Source of the DNA: Candidatus Zixiibacteriota bacterium | GTDB lineage: Bacteria; Zixibacteria; MSB-5A5; WJJR01; JAJRUJ01 | DNA length: 64,000 nt | Reading direction: 5' to 3' | Assembly (NCBI GenBank): GCA_020051695.1 | Contig: JAGVQM010000036.1 | Coordinates: 92,955 to 156,954, forward strand | Shown: positions 18,203 through 26,467 of the stretch, piece by piece | Numbering within the stretch: position 1 is the stretch's first letter | Layout: each line of letters opens with the position of its first letter | The notes under the pieces: generated by a model | What the model was told of the DNA's origin: nothing | Database searches by the model: none | Seen by the model: only the letters and a program-made list of their open reading frames with translations | Made by a program: the position numbers and the translations under genes

Positions 18203-18216
18203 TTTACTATAGTAAA
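18203..18216. promoter_or_regulatory. 14-bp perfect palindrome before the M1 peptidase gene
   Basis: TTTACTATAGTAAA is self-complementary and contains TATAGT, a good -10 hexamer (five of six). It lies 26 bases before the start codon and just after the terminator of the previous gene. It could be a promoter with an overlapping operator. No good -35 is visible at the usual distance. Confidence 0.35.
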
Positions 18217-18242
18217 ACGATGGGCCGGCAAAGGAGCGCATG

Positions 18243-20630
18243 ATGGGGGGACGGTCGGGAGCGGTTTGGGGATGTCAAGCGTATCATTTCACTGTAAAAA
18301 CCGCGCGGTATACGGTTATTTTCACTTTGCTTTCGCTCATGGTTGGGCTGCGGTCGCATCCGGCGAGGGCCAGATCGCAAGATAATCTTCCCCCGGAGTT
18401 GAAAGCGCAACTGGATTCCCTGTTCCAGCCGGTTTTTGGCGCGGGGTTGAACGCAACAGTCGGTGAATCAATCGCGCTGCAACGTGATTCGGCGCGTTTT
18501 GTGTTTATGTCGGGTACGTTCCATTTTTTTGCGCCGGTGCGGGGGCGGGTAACCGGCGCGTTATTCCGTGGACAGATGACTTTCGAACTGGCGCCGCCGA
18601 CCGCAATGGAACGCGGACAACTGGCCCGGTTCACCGGCGATTCGGTATTGACCCGTAAACTGGAAGAAGTGTATTTCCGGTTCACCGATTCGACGTTCGA
18701 AGAAATCAGGCCCCACCTTCACCCTGACCCGGCACAGGACCGGCCCGGCAGTGAGCCGCCTGAAAAATACGCCAAACGCATCGAGAATGAATTGTATTAC
18801 GCGATGGGCAGCCGGCTGTTGTTGGATCTCTATAATGACGGAGACGACATGGTGTTCTATGCCGGGCTGGATCCCGATGACGACAGCCATTATCATTATC
18901 TGATTGATCCGATAAATGACGAACCGGTGCAATTGTACCGCCGCCCACCCAAGGGGGACGATCATGCCATCGACCAAGTCTGTTCCTGGCGCCGAACAAT
19001 GAGAACTGAAGACGGCCGCACCGGCAGCCAGATTGCCTCAGTGCATTATGATTTAAATACGGTAATCAACGAACCCTCGCGCACAGCGGTCACCGCCACG
19101 CTCGATTTTGCGCCGCGCCGCAGCCGCCTGCGCGCAGTGCGCTTCGACCTGGCGGCCAACCTGGTCATTGATTCGCTGGCTGCCGATTCGGGTGAGGTGT
19201 ATTACTATTATGACAATCCGGAAGTCCCGCTTAATTACAGCGCCGCGTTTCCCATGGCCGGGAGCGGCGGCCGCTGGGGCACCATCGATGTTTTTTGGAA
19301 TGAGCCGCTTCCCGAGGCACAGATCAGCTCGCTGACGGTCTCCTATCACGGCAAATACATCATGTACCAGTTCCCGTGGGGAGACTATTATATCAATGAA
19401 ACCACCACCTGGTACCCGACGCACGATTGGCGCACACGGACGACGTACACGATGACTTTCGAATTCGATGCCGCGCATGATTTGATTGCAGTGGGCCGGC
19501 TGGTGGACGAAAAAACAATCGGCGAGCGCACCTTTTCCCGCTGGCAGATGGATTACCCGGTGTCGTTTGTTTCATTCAATTACGGACAGTTCGAGCGGCT
19601 GGAGATGCCGCGACAGGAGGGGCTGCCGCAGGTGGAAATCTATCGCGGCAAAAACCACCGCGGCGATGTCCTCAACAAAGACATGAAACAGAAAGTCGGC
19701 GAGGATATCACCGGCGCGCTGGCTTTATTCACCCGGGCTTTCGGCCCGCTGCCGTTCGACCGGCTGGCCGCCACCGAAATCCCCGGCAGCCACGGCCAGG
19801 GATTTCCGCAATTATTGCATTTGTCGTGGTCCTCGTTTCAGGAGCAGCATGAGGGCACAACTGAACTGTTCCGCGCGCATGAGGTCGCGCACCAGTGGTG
19901 GGGACATCTCGTCGGCTGGACTTCATATCACGACCAGTGGCTGTCCGAGGGTTTCGCCGAATATTCCGGGGCGTGGTATGTCGAGCAGAAATACGGCCGG
20001 AATAAGCAACTAAAGGAAATCTTTGACGGCTGGCGGCAGGGCCTGCTGCAGCGCGGGGGGCGAGCCGCGTGGCATGACGGGCCGCAGGTTGCGCCGACCT
20101 GGCTGGGTGGGCGGTGTTCATCCTATGATTCGCCCGGCTCGTATTACGCCCTGGTGTATTACAAAGGCGCGTATATTGTGCACATGCTGCGGATGATGTT
20201 GCATGATTTCAAAAGCGGGTCCGACCAGCGGTTTATGGACTTGATGGCCGCGTTTGTTTCCCGGCACCGCGACGGCACGGCTTCGACTGAAGACTTTCGC
20301 CGCGTCGTGGAAGATCATGTCGGGGCGCCGATGGACTGGTTTTTCGATCAATGGGTGTACGGCACCGAAATCCCGCGCTTCACATTCAGCGACCAAACGA
20401 CGCGGCAGGAGGACGGCAGCTATGTTGTTTCCGGCAGCATCGGACAATCTGAGGTGACCAATCCCTTCCGGGTGTACATGCCGATCACCTTGGATTTCGG
20501 CAACGGACAGAAATCGACATTTGTTCAGGAGATCACCGACTGGACCACAACCTTCACCACCCCTCCCCTGCCGCTGAAACCAAAGAAAGTCATCTTTAAC
20601 GATTACGACGCAATATTAAGCCGGAATTAA
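18243..20630 (+). CDS. Exported M1-family metallopeptidase
   Basis: A 795-residue protein with an N-terminal hydrophobic segment (about residues 20-38) typical of a signal peptide. The gluzincin site is complete: His546-Glu-Val-Ala-His550 in HEVAHQWWGH, and the third ligand Glu569 in WLSEGFAEYSG. The region just before has ATEIPGSHGQGFPQ in place of the usual GAMEN exopeptidase motif, so exopeptidase specificity is not certain. Upstream is a beta-rich domain typical of the M1 N-terminal saddle; after the catalytic domain comes a helical stretch and a beta-sandwich tail. AAGGAG is six bases before this ATG and three before an adjacent in-frame ATG at 18240. It sits beside another extracellular peptidase, suggesting peptide scavenging. 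Confidence 0.88.
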   Translation: MGGRSGAVWGCQAYHFTVKTARYTVIFTLLSLMVGLRSHPARARSQDNLPPELKAQLDSLFQPVFGAGLNATVGESIALQRDSARFVFMSGTFHFFAPVRGRVTGALFRGQMTFELAPPTAMERGQLARFTGDSVLTRKLEEVYFRFTDSTFEEIRPHLHPDPAQDRPGSEPPEKYAKRIENELYYAMGSRLLLDLYNDGDDMVFYAGLDPDDDSHYHYLIDPINDEPVQLYRRPPKGDDHAIDQVCSWRRTMRTEDGRTGSQIASVHYDLNTVINEPSRTAVTATLDFAPRRSRLRAVRFDLAANLVIDSLAADSGEVYYYYDNPEVPLNYSAAFPMAGSGGRWGTIDVFWNEPLPEAQISSLTVSYHGKYIMYQFPWGDYYINETTTWYPTHDWRTRTTYTMTFEFDAAHDLIAVGRLVDEKTIGERTFSRWQMDYPVSFVSFNYGQFERLEMPRQEGLPQVEIYRGKNHRGDVLNKDMKQKVGEDITGALALFTRAFGPLPFDRLAATEIPGSHGQGFPQLLHLSWSSFQEQHEGTTELFRAHEVAHQWWGHLVGWTSYHDQWLSEGFAEYSGAWYVEQKYGRNKQLKEIFDGWRQGLLQRGGRAAWHDGPQVAPTWLGGRCSSYDSPGSYYALVYYKGAYIVHMLRMMLHDFKSGSDQRFMDLMAAFVSRHRDGTASTEDFRRVVEDHVGAPMDWFFDQWVYGTEIPRFTFSDQTTRQEDGSYVVSGSIGQSEVTNPFRVYMPITLDFGNGQKSTFVQEITDWTTTFTTPPLPLKPKKVIFNDYDAILSRN

Positions 20631-20634
20631 ACAC

Positions 20635-20690
20635 GTAGGCCGGGTTCCGACGCGAGCGGAGCGAACGTGAGAAACCCGACTTTTTATTGC
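20635..20690 (+). repeat. Dispersed inverted-repeat element acting as terminator
   Basis: The element begins GTAGGCCGGGTTCCGA and ends GAGAAACCCGAC, with CGGGTT/AAACCCG able to pair, followed by TTTTT at 20681-20685. It lies four bases after the M1 peptidase stop. The same outer sequences occur inverted at 56806-56863, so it is both a plausible terminator and a member of a dispersed repeat family. Confidence 0.7.
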
Positions 20691-20705
20691 TTACCGGTCA
20701 GCCTT

Positions 20706-20818
20706 CAGTTTTGTAGGTCGAAATCCCCGGGGTTTCGACAACTGTTTTATTCTTCGCATTCACATCAACCATGAAATCTAACCCCGCGGCCCGCCGCGGC
20801 GGGCCGGGCACCCGTGCC
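20706..20818. repeat. 113-bp direct repeat, copy 1
   Basis: This stretch is nearly identical to 21330-21441: both start CAGTTTTGTAGGTCGAAATC and end GGCACCCGTGCC or a close variant, with only a few substitutions and a small indel. It contains a palindrome GTCGAAA-T-CCCC/GGGGTTTCGAC. The two copies flank the membrane-protein gene at 20844-21287. Confidence 0.9.
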
Positions 20819-20843
20819 AAAATCACGTCTTAGCTAGAAGCCG

Positions 20844-21287
20844 TCACGTGTCGGATTTTGGCTGAATCGATACAATCACGGCGAGCACGGCACCAGCCAG
20901 GCCGAGAAGAACCCCAAGAACACAACTAACAATGCAGAATACCAGCAACTCACCGAATCTATGGCCGAACCCTCGCAGCCAGTCGATCACCTCGGCGACG
21001 ACCCCGCCCCTTATCACCAGAAACGTGACTGCAGTGCTAAGCAATCCGGCCAGCATGCCGCCCCCGATCCGGTCTCGCCAGTGAGCCGCGTGTTCCGGCG
21101 TCGGCGCTCGCCACCGGCCCACCAGAAAGCCGGCGATCAGAGGTGTAGTAAGGAGGAATATCACGACCCGGTCAGGGATGCCATGGTTCCAGGTCACAAA
21201 ATTGACCACCAGGGTTGCCAGCCAGTACACGAGAAACAACACCGCCGCCCATTTGTGGGCTTGGAAATCTTGCCAAAGTCTTCTCAT
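20844..21287 (-). CDS. Small multi-pass membrane protein between direct repeats
   Basis: A 147-residue protein with about four predicted helices (WAAVLFLVYWLATLVVNFVT, VVIFLLTTPLIAGFLVG, MLAGLLSTAVTFLVI, LLVFCIVSCVLGVLLGLAGAV) and a polar loop after the second. No family recognised. The ATG at 21287 follows an AGAGGTG ribosome site at eight bases. The frame stays open upstream into the direct repeat, but that part looks non-coding. The gene is enclosed by 112-113-bp direct repeats and may have arrived or duplicated as a unit. Confidence 0.75.
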   Translation of the reverse strand: MRRLWQDFQAHKWAAVLFLVYWLATLVVNFVTWNHGIPDRVVIFLLTTPLIAGFLVGRWRAPTPEHAAHWRDRIGGGMLAGLLSTAVTFLVIRGGVVAEVIDWLRGFGHRFGELLVFCIVSCVLGVLLGLAGAVLAVIVSIQPKSDT

Positions 21288-21329
21288 CTCAAAACACCTC
21301 TTTTCCGAATTGATAGGCGCACACCCAAG

Positions 21330-21441
21330 CAGTTTTGTAGGTCGAAATCCCCGGGGTTTCGACAATTGTTTTATTCTGCGAATTCACATCAACCATGAAA
21401 TCTAACCCCGCGACCCGCAGCGCCGGCGGGGCACCCGTGCC
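21330..21441. repeat. 112-bp direct repeat, copy 2
   Basis: Partner of 20706-20818, offset by 624 bases. On the minus strand this copy is open and would read through as LDFMVDVNSQNKTIVETPG; copy 1 reads LDFMVDVNAKNKTVVETPG in one frame but is shifted by one base upstream of it. The substitutions being conservative hints at a coding ancestry. Confidence 0.9.
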
Positions 21442-21489
21442 TAGAGCGCATTCAAGCTTCCGCTTCTCTATCGCCGTCAAATCGGACAC
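21442..21489 (-). pseudogene. Truncated 5' end of a gene cut by the repeat
   Basis: Reading the minus strand from a GTG at 21489 gives SDLTAIEKRKLECAL, a plausible protein N-terminus, with AAGGAG 11 bases upstream of the GTG. The coding look stops exactly where direct-repeat copy 2 begins. The start resembles the LTxxEKxKLERLLGMGSGYV N-terminus I associate with abortive-infection (AbiJ-like) proteins, but only 16 residues are available. I infer a gene truncated by repeat insertion. Confidence 0.3.
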
Positions 21490-21574
21490 AGAATCTGACG
21501 CTCCTTCTTACGCACAACAATACTTATATGATTTTTTTATAACACCTTTGGGCCGCGGGGTCAATCCCAAAATT

Positions 21575-21612
21575 AGTTTTGTAAGTCGATATCCAGGGGT
21601 TTCGACCTACAT
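21575..21612. repeat. Third, diverged copy of the palindromic core
   Basis: AGTTTTGTAAGTCGATATCC followed by AGGGGTTTCGACCTACAT matches the start of the direct repeats and completes a GTAGGTCGAAACCCC inverted half. Only the palindromic core is present, not the rest of the 112-bp unit. It lies 23 bases after the end of the radical SAM gene on its downstream side. Confidence 0.7.
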
Positions 21613-21634
21613 CAATAATCTTTGATTCAGGGAA

Positions 21635-22405
21635 TTAATACGCTTCTATCGGCACGCCCAGCTCGCGGGTGGCGGTGGCGGCGATTTCGGCAAGACGGTC
21701 GGCAGAGACTTTTTCCAAATGCGGTTCGGCATGGCCGCGGACGCAGGTGTAAATCTGCCCGCCGAGGGGTTTGATTCGTTTGAGGCAGGACAGCCAATCG
21801 GCCACTTCGGCAACAGATGAATTATTAATTCGACCCTGCATGAATAATGTCTGAATAGTCACGTCATTCAACTGAGCTAAACCGTTAACTACATCACCAA
21901 AGGATATCCCCGCCGCCGGGCGGTTGACCTGTGCGAACATCGCCGGGTTCCCGGCGTCGAGCTTCATGATCCGCACATCAAGTTTATTCAATGCCGAGGC
22001 AACATCGGGACGCGTGACCATGCACGAATTGGACAAAATCGCCAGTTTCGCCTGCGGGGCAAGCTGCCGGACAATCGGTTTGATTTCCTCGACAATGGCC
22101 GGAAAATCCGGGTGCGCGGTCGCCTCGCCGTTCCCGGAAAACGTCACATAATCCGGTTTGTCGCCATTAGCCAGGGCGGTGGCCACGGCCGCGGCGACCG
22201 CGGGGACTTCGGGGAACAACCGGGAATACTCGGCGGAATGGATCGAGTGCAATTTCGTCCGCCCATACTGGCAGTACACGCAATCGAACGGACAGTACTT
22301 CTCTTTTGTCGGGGACAGATTAATCCCCAGCGAACGGCCCAACCGCCGTGAATTGACCGGGCCATAAATAATCCGGTGATGCAATGCCAGCAAATCCGCC
22401 ATCAC
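21635..22405 (-). CDS. Radical SAM protein (COG0731-like)
   Basis: A 256-residue radical SAM enzyme. The cluster-binding cysteines are in KYCPFDCVYCQYGRT (C-x(3)-C-x(2)-C) near residue 40, preceded by the RRLGRSLGINL patch common in COG0731 Fe-S oxidoreductases. TFSGNGEATAHPDF is the SAM-binding GGE-like motif, and SNSCM lies further on. The COG includes the wyosine-forming enzyme of archaea, but bacterial members of this length are uncharacterised. It starts ATG-ATG with GGGGA upstream and is divergent from the permease gene across 209 bases. Confidence 0.88.
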   Translation of the reverse strand: MMADLLALHHRIIYGPVNSRRLGRSLGINLSPTKEKYCPFDCVYCQYGRTKLHSIHSAEYSRLFPEVPAVAAAVATALANGDKPDYVTFSGNGEATAHPDFPAIVEEIKPIVRQLAPQAKLAILSNSCMVTRPDVASALNKLDVRIMKLDAGNPAMFAQVNRPAAGISFGDVVNGLAQLNDVTIQTLFMQGRINNSSVAEVADWLSCLKRIKPLGGQIYTCVRGHAEPHLEKVSADRLAEIAATATRELGVPIEAY

Positions 22406-22614
22406 ACAATCCCCATGTCACTTTCCTATTTTACGGGTTGCCGGACACGCGAAGTGTCAAAAACGCCGCCGGGCTGGCAAATATATTGTTGCCCAACAGC
22501 GGATAAGCCGGACAGCCACAGCCGTGCCGATCCCTAAACCTTACCCATTTCGTCAATGTTATGACAATCCGCCCGTATACGATAGATGGTGTTTGACCAA
22601 AGGAGACGATCATT

Positions 22615-23694
22615 TTGACCTATATCGAACAGGCCGCAATCGAGACTTACCACGTATTCCTGGCGGCCTCGCCGTATATTTTATTCGGCTTTCTTGCCGC
22701 CGGGCTGTTGTACGTGTTTTTCCCCGAGGAAAAAGTCCAGGCCCTGCTGGGCCGCAAATCGCTGGGTTCGGTGCTGAAAGCTTCGCTGTTGGGCATCCCG
22801 CTGCCTTTGTGTTCCTGTGGGGTTATTCCGGCCGCCCTGGCCTTGCGGCGGCGCGGGGCATCGCAGGGGGCGACAGCGTCGTTTTTGATCTCGACCCCGG
22901 AGACCGGCGTGGATTCGATCACTTTGACTTACGGCCTCCTCGGCCCGTTTATGGCCGTGGTGCGTCCGGTCGCGGCGTTTATTACCTCCATGATCGCCGG
23001 GATACTGGTCAATTTCCTGGATAAATCGGAGACAACGACAGAAATCCCCATCTTCGTCGCCGCCCCGGCGGGTTGCTGCTGTGGCAGCTCTTCGGTCAAA
23101 ATTGAAACCAAAAAGCCATCATGGACCACCCGATTAATTGAATCGATCAAGTATGTTTTCACCAATCTGCTGGGTGATATCGGGCACTGGCTGCTGCTGG
23201 GTATTGTCATTTCGGGCCTGATTCTGGCCTTTCTGCCGGATGGCTTCCTGGAACGAAACCTCAGTTCCAACTGGCTCACCATGCTGCTGATGCTGGTGAT
23301 CGGTTTGCCGCTTTATATCTGCGCATCGGCCTCCACACCGGTGGCGGCAGCGTTGATGCTCAAAGGAGTCTCCCCCGGCGCGGCGCTGGTGTTGTTGATG
23401 GTCGGACCGGCAACAAATATCTCGACGATGATCGTGGTCTCGCGGGAGATGGGGAAAAAAGCGGCGGTCGCTTATGTGGGAACAATCATCGTGTGTTCAT
23501 TGATTATTGCCGTGGCGGTGGACCTGCTGGTCGCCGGCCTGGCGATAAATATCGCCGTCAACTTCTCACCGGAGCATCATTTCATCCCGAGTTGGATCGG
23601 GATTATCTCCACCGTGTTGTTGTTGGGCTTGATAGGAATGAACCTGGTCAAAAAGCTTTTGCCGAAAAAACCGGCAAGTTGCTGCGCGCATTGA
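22615..23694 (+). CDS. SO_0444-family permease (probable Cu/Zn or metalloid efflux)
   Basis: A 359-residue integral membrane protein with about eight helices. Family signatures are PLPLCSCGVIPAALALRRRGAS, FLISTPETGVDSI in the first half, and LYICASASTPVAAALMLKG with GPATNIST in the second, typical of SO_0444/ArsP-type permeases with two pseudo-symmetric halves. A central loop carries AGCCCGSSSVK, a cysteine cluster, and the C-terminus ends CCAH; both could bind soft metals. The start is TTG at 22615, with AAAGGAG nine bases upstream; no ATG fits. No metal-responsive regulator is adjacent. Substrate is inferred from family members linked to copper/zinc or organoarsenical export. Confidence 0.85.
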   Translation: MTYIEQAAIETYHVFLAASPYILFGFLAAGLLYVFFPEEKVQALLGRKSLGSVLKASLLGIPLPLCSCGVIPAALALRRRGASQGATASFLISTPETGVDSITLTYGLLGPFMAVVRPVAAFITSMIAGILVNFLDKSETTTEIPIFVAAPAGCCCGSSSVKIETKKPSWTTRLIESIKYVFTNLLGDIGHWLLLGIVISGLILAFLPDGFLERNLSSNWLTMLLMLVIGLPLYICASASTPVAAALMLKGVSPGAALVLLMVGPATNISTMIVVSREMGKKAAVAYVGTIIVCSLIIAVAVDLLVAGLAINIAVNFSPEHHFIPSWIGIISTVLLLGLIGMNLVKKLLPKKPASCCAH

Positions 23695-23715
23695 TCTCCC
23701 GGTGCCCCTTACTAA

Positions 23716-24075
23716 TCACGAAAACCATCCCACGGATTCCTCCCGGAGCAGCACCCACAGGGAATAAATGCCCAGCGCCGTTCCGAACGGGATACTCAGC
23801 AGGCTCAGGAAACTCACGATAATCACGACGATCCGACCCCAGTTTCGGCGCTGCAGTAGGCCGATCCCGCCGATAATGCCGGGGAGCGAGGTGAGCACAA
23901 CCAGGGCCATGACAATCTGGGCAATGATTTGCAGGATAAACGCGGCGCCCTCATGCCGGACATCGGGGACCAGCGAGATAATATACAAAACGATGAATGT
24001 CCCCACCCCCAGCAAGATCCCCAGAATGCTGTAGCCGATATGCAACCAGCCGACGTACGGAATATGTTTTTCCAT
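23716..24075 (-). CDS. Small four-helix membrane protein, paralogue A
   Basis: A 119-residue protein with four predicted helices and the signature PGIIGGIGLL-x(2)-R-x-W-x-RI before a helix, then IPFGTALGIYSLWVLLREES at the end. It shares this framework with the next gene at 24187, which is the same length, so the two are tandem paralogues. GGAGG precedes the ATG by seven bases. Proteins of this type are widespread next to unrelated genes and have no known function. It is convergent with the permease gene. Confidence 0.75.
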   Translation of the reverse strand: MEKHIPYVGWLHIGYSILGILLGVGTFIVLYIISLVPDVRHEGAAFILQIIAQIVMALVVLTSLPGIIGGIGLLQRRNWGRIVVIIVSFLSLLSIPFGTALGIYSLWVLLREESVGWFS

Positions 24076-24186
24076 CGATAAACCTCCGGTGACACCGCCG
24101 GCCTTACTTCCCGGCACAAGAGTGAATCGTTTCCTTTTTCCCCACCAGCCACATACCACAGTTCCCCGGATTTCGTTTTCCGGCAA

Positions 24187-24546
24187 TTACGCCGGAGACA
24201 ACAAATGCTTCGATTCCTCATTCAGCAGGACCCACAAGGTATAAATACCCAAGATCGTGCCAAAGGGAATCTCGATCAGGTTCAGAACACCCAGGATCAA
24301 CACCAGGATGCGGGACCAGCTTTTGCCCTTGAGCAGGCCGATGCCGCCGATGATCCCCGGAACGGAGGTGAGAATCATCAGCCCGCCGATGCCCCAGCCG
24401 ATAATCAGCAAGACGCCGGCCCCGGCCGCGTCGTCGGGTAGCAGCGCCAACCCGGCAAAAAACAGAAAAAAGGCCAGCCCCATAAACAGCCCGAGAGCGC
24501 CAAAGACGATATACAACCAGCCCAGGATTTCGATATGTTTTTTCAT
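24187..24546 (-). CDS. Small four-helix membrane protein, paralogue B
   Basis: A 119-residue protein with the same plan as paralogue A: KHIEILGWLYIVFGALGLF at the start, PGIIGGIGLLKGKSWSRI in the middle and IPFGTILGIYTLWVLLNEES near the end. It lies upstream of paralogue A on the minus strand with 111 bases between them. A GGGGGAGGAATG context at the start gives a good ribosome site. Tandem duplication is clear; divergence suggests it is not recent. Confidence 0.75.
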   Translation of the reverse strand: MKKHIEILGWLYIVFGALGLFMGLAFFLFFAGLALLPDDAAGAGVLLIIGWGIGGLMILTSVPGIIGGIGLLKGKSWSRILVLILGVLNLIEIPFGTILGIYTLWVLLNEESKHLLSPA

Positions 24547-24669
24547 TCGTCATTCCTCCCCCTGTCCACTGCGAATATCCGACGATTTCGCCGGCGTTTC
24601 AAATACTTTCTACTACGCAATTTTATGGCCGGGGTTGCCTGCAAAGCAACGGAAAAGCCGGCTCACAAA

Positions 24670-24698
24670 GTGATATCATCCTCCGGGCTTTCTATCAT
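24670..24698 (+). promoter_or_regulatory. Candidate radA promoter
   Basis: GTGATA (24670-24675) and TATCAT (24693-24698) are spaced by 17 bases. Start of transcription would fall about five bases before the radA ATG, and no Shine-Dalgarno is visible, consistent with a near-leaderless transcript. Confidence 0.35.
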
Positions 24699-24709
24699 AT
24701 ATTGGCTTG

Positions 24710-26080
24710 ATGGCACCCGGCGGTAAAATTCGGACATTCTTCGCCTGCTCCGCTTGCGGCTCAACGTTCGCCAAATGGAGCGGGCAATGCACCGAATGCG
24801 GGCAATGGAACACCCTGCAGGAGGAACGCTCCGGCCCCCGCCCGGCCAAAGGCCGCGGCAAACCCCACCGCGAGAACACCGCCACCGCGCTGATCAATGT
24901 CCCTGCGCTGAGCGAAGAAAACTGCAGCACCGGCGTGCGCGAACTGGATGATGTGCTGGGCGGCGGACTGGTTTCCGGCGGCGTAATTATGCTGGCCGGC
25001 GACCCCGGAGTGGGCAAATCCACCCTGCTATTGCAGGTCGCCGACGCACTGGCCCTGCGGGGGCGGCCGGTGTTGTATGTTTCCGGGGAGGAATCATTGC
25101 CGCAGATCAAGCGCCGCGCGGCGCGGTTGAGGGTGGCTGCCCCGCAACTTATTGTTTTGGCCGAGACCGATTGGCCGGAAATCGAGCAGGCCTTGCGGCA
25201 AGTCCAGCCACAGGCGGTGATTATCGATTCGATCCAGACACTGCGCCATCCGGAATGGCCCTCACCGCCGGGCACAGTAGGACAAATCCGTGAAAGCGCG
25301 CAGGCGGTGATCAATTATTGTAAACTCACCGGCACAGTGGGCTTTCTGATTGGGCATGTCACCAAGGACGGCGCGATTGCCGGGCCGAAAGTATTGGAAC
25401 ACATGGTCGATACGGTGCTGTATTTCGAGGGTCAGCAACACCAGACTCACCGCATTGTCCGTTCGGTAAAAAACCGTTTTGGCCCGACCAACGAGATCGG
25501 CGTGTTTCAAATGACCGAGCGCGGGCTGGAGGAAGTCAGCGACCCGTCCGGGCTGTTTCTCTCCGAGCGGCCGGAAAACGCCTCGGGTTCGGTGGTCGGC
25601 TGCGCGATAGAGGGACGGCGGCCGTTCCTGTTGGAGGTGCAGGCGCTGGTCACCCCCACCCATTACGGTTCGCCGCAGCGGGTCTGTACCGGGGTGGATC
25701 CCCGGCGGCTGGTGTTGAATATCGCTATTTTGGAAAAAATCTGCGGACTGGGACTGGGGGCCAGAGATGTATTCGCCAACATCGCCGGTGGGTTCCGCTC
25801 CTCGGAACCGGCACTGGATTTGGCGGTGTGCGCGGCTATTATCTCGGGGTATGAGGAATCCCCCGTGCCCGCCGGGACAATCGTCTTCGGCGAGGTCGGG
25901 CTGGCCGGAGAGATCCGCGCCGTGCCCCGGATCGAAACGCGGCTGAAAGAAGCGGAAAAAATGGGATTCGGCCACGCGCTCCTGCCCGCCGGGAACCTTA
26001 AAAAACTCGAATACCACGGCAAAATCCGCACGACCGGCATTTCTTCATTGACCGGCCTCAATAAAATTCTGTTCCAGTAA
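24710..26080 (+). CDS. radA: DNA repair protein RadA (Sms)
   Basis: A 456-residue homologue of RadA/Sms, a RecA-like ATPase that drives branch migration in recombination. The N-terminal zinc finger is C-x(2)-C-x(n)-C-x(2)-C (FACSACGSTF, GQCTECGQW). Walker A is GDPGVGKST near residue 100, Walker B is VIIDSIQT, the RadA-specific KNRFG motif is in VKNRFGPTNEIGVF, and a Lon-protease-like domain makes up the C-terminal third (ACAAIISG-type patch AVCAAIISG). ATG 24710 is one codon after a TTG in the same frame. No ribosome site is seen, so leaderless or near-leaderless translation is possible. Confidence 0.97.
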   Translation: MAPGGKIRTFFACSACGSTFAKWSGQCTECGQWNTLQEERSGPRPAKGRGKPHRENTATALINVPALSEENCSTGVRELDDVLGGGLVSGGVIMLAGDPGVGKSTLLLQVADALALRGRPVLYVSGEESLPQIKRRAARLRVAAPQLIVLAETDWPEIEQALRQVQPQAVIIDSIQTLRHPEWPSPPGTVGQIRESAQAVINYCKLTGTVGFLIGHVTKDGAIAGPKVLEHMVDTVLYFEGQQHQTHRIVRSVKNRFGPTNEIGVFQMTERGLEEVSDPSGLFLSERPENASGSVVGCAIEGRRPFLLEVQALVTPTHYGSPQRVCTGVDPRRLVLNIAILEKICGLGLGARDVFANIAGGFRSSEPALDLAVCAAIISGYEESPVPAGTIVFGEVGLAGEIRAVPRIETRLKEAEKMGFGHALLPAGNLKKLEYHGKIRTTGISSLTGLNKILFQ

Positions 26081-26149
26081 ACTCAGGACCGTCGGTCGTA
26101 CCATAAGTATGACGACGGATGACTGCGGACAATGGACAGGAGGTCTGCC

Positions 26150-26437
26150 ATGTTTGTACATATGTCGATTCATTATCCCAAACCGCACACGCGGGACCTG
26201 GTCCTTGATTCGATGCGCCGCTACGGCGCGGCGATGAAAGGCAAGCCGGGCTTTCGCACCGCCAGCGCGCTGCGCGACGAACGGACCGGTAAATTGATCG
26301 GGATGGCGTTCTGGGATTCGAAGGAACACTGGATCGCCGCCAAACCGGCAATGGACGAGGCGGTCAAAGATGATCCCTTCCATGAATGGGAGGATGTCCC
26401 GCCGAAAGTGTATCATCTGCATGAAGTGCAGCTGTAA
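26150..26437 (+). CDS. Small dimeric alpha/beta-barrel (ABM-like) protein
   Basis: A 95-residue protein with the ferredoxin-like strand-helix pattern of antibiotic-biosynthesis-monooxygenase-type proteins: VHMSIHYPKP strand, MRRYGAAMKGKPGF helix and turn, TASALRDERTGKLIGMAFWDSKEHW in the centre. Such proteins form dimeric barrels that bind small ligands or haem; no catalytic residue can be assigned. AGGAGG is seven bases before the ATG. It stands alone downstream of radA. Confidence 0.7.
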   Translation: MFVHMSIHYPKPHTRDLVLDSMRRYGAAMKGKPGFRTASALRDERTGKLIGMAFWDSKEHWIAAKPAMDEAVKDDPFHEWEDVPPKVYHLHEVQL

Positions 26438-26467
26438 AATTCAATAAAGACCACGGAATTACACTAT

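Noticed and set aside
20961..21398. 145-codon plus-strand frame opposite the small membrane-protein gene
   Set aside because: Shadow of the minus-strand gene, which has hydrophobic helices and a ribosome site; the plus frame is His/Pro/Arg-rich with no signal.
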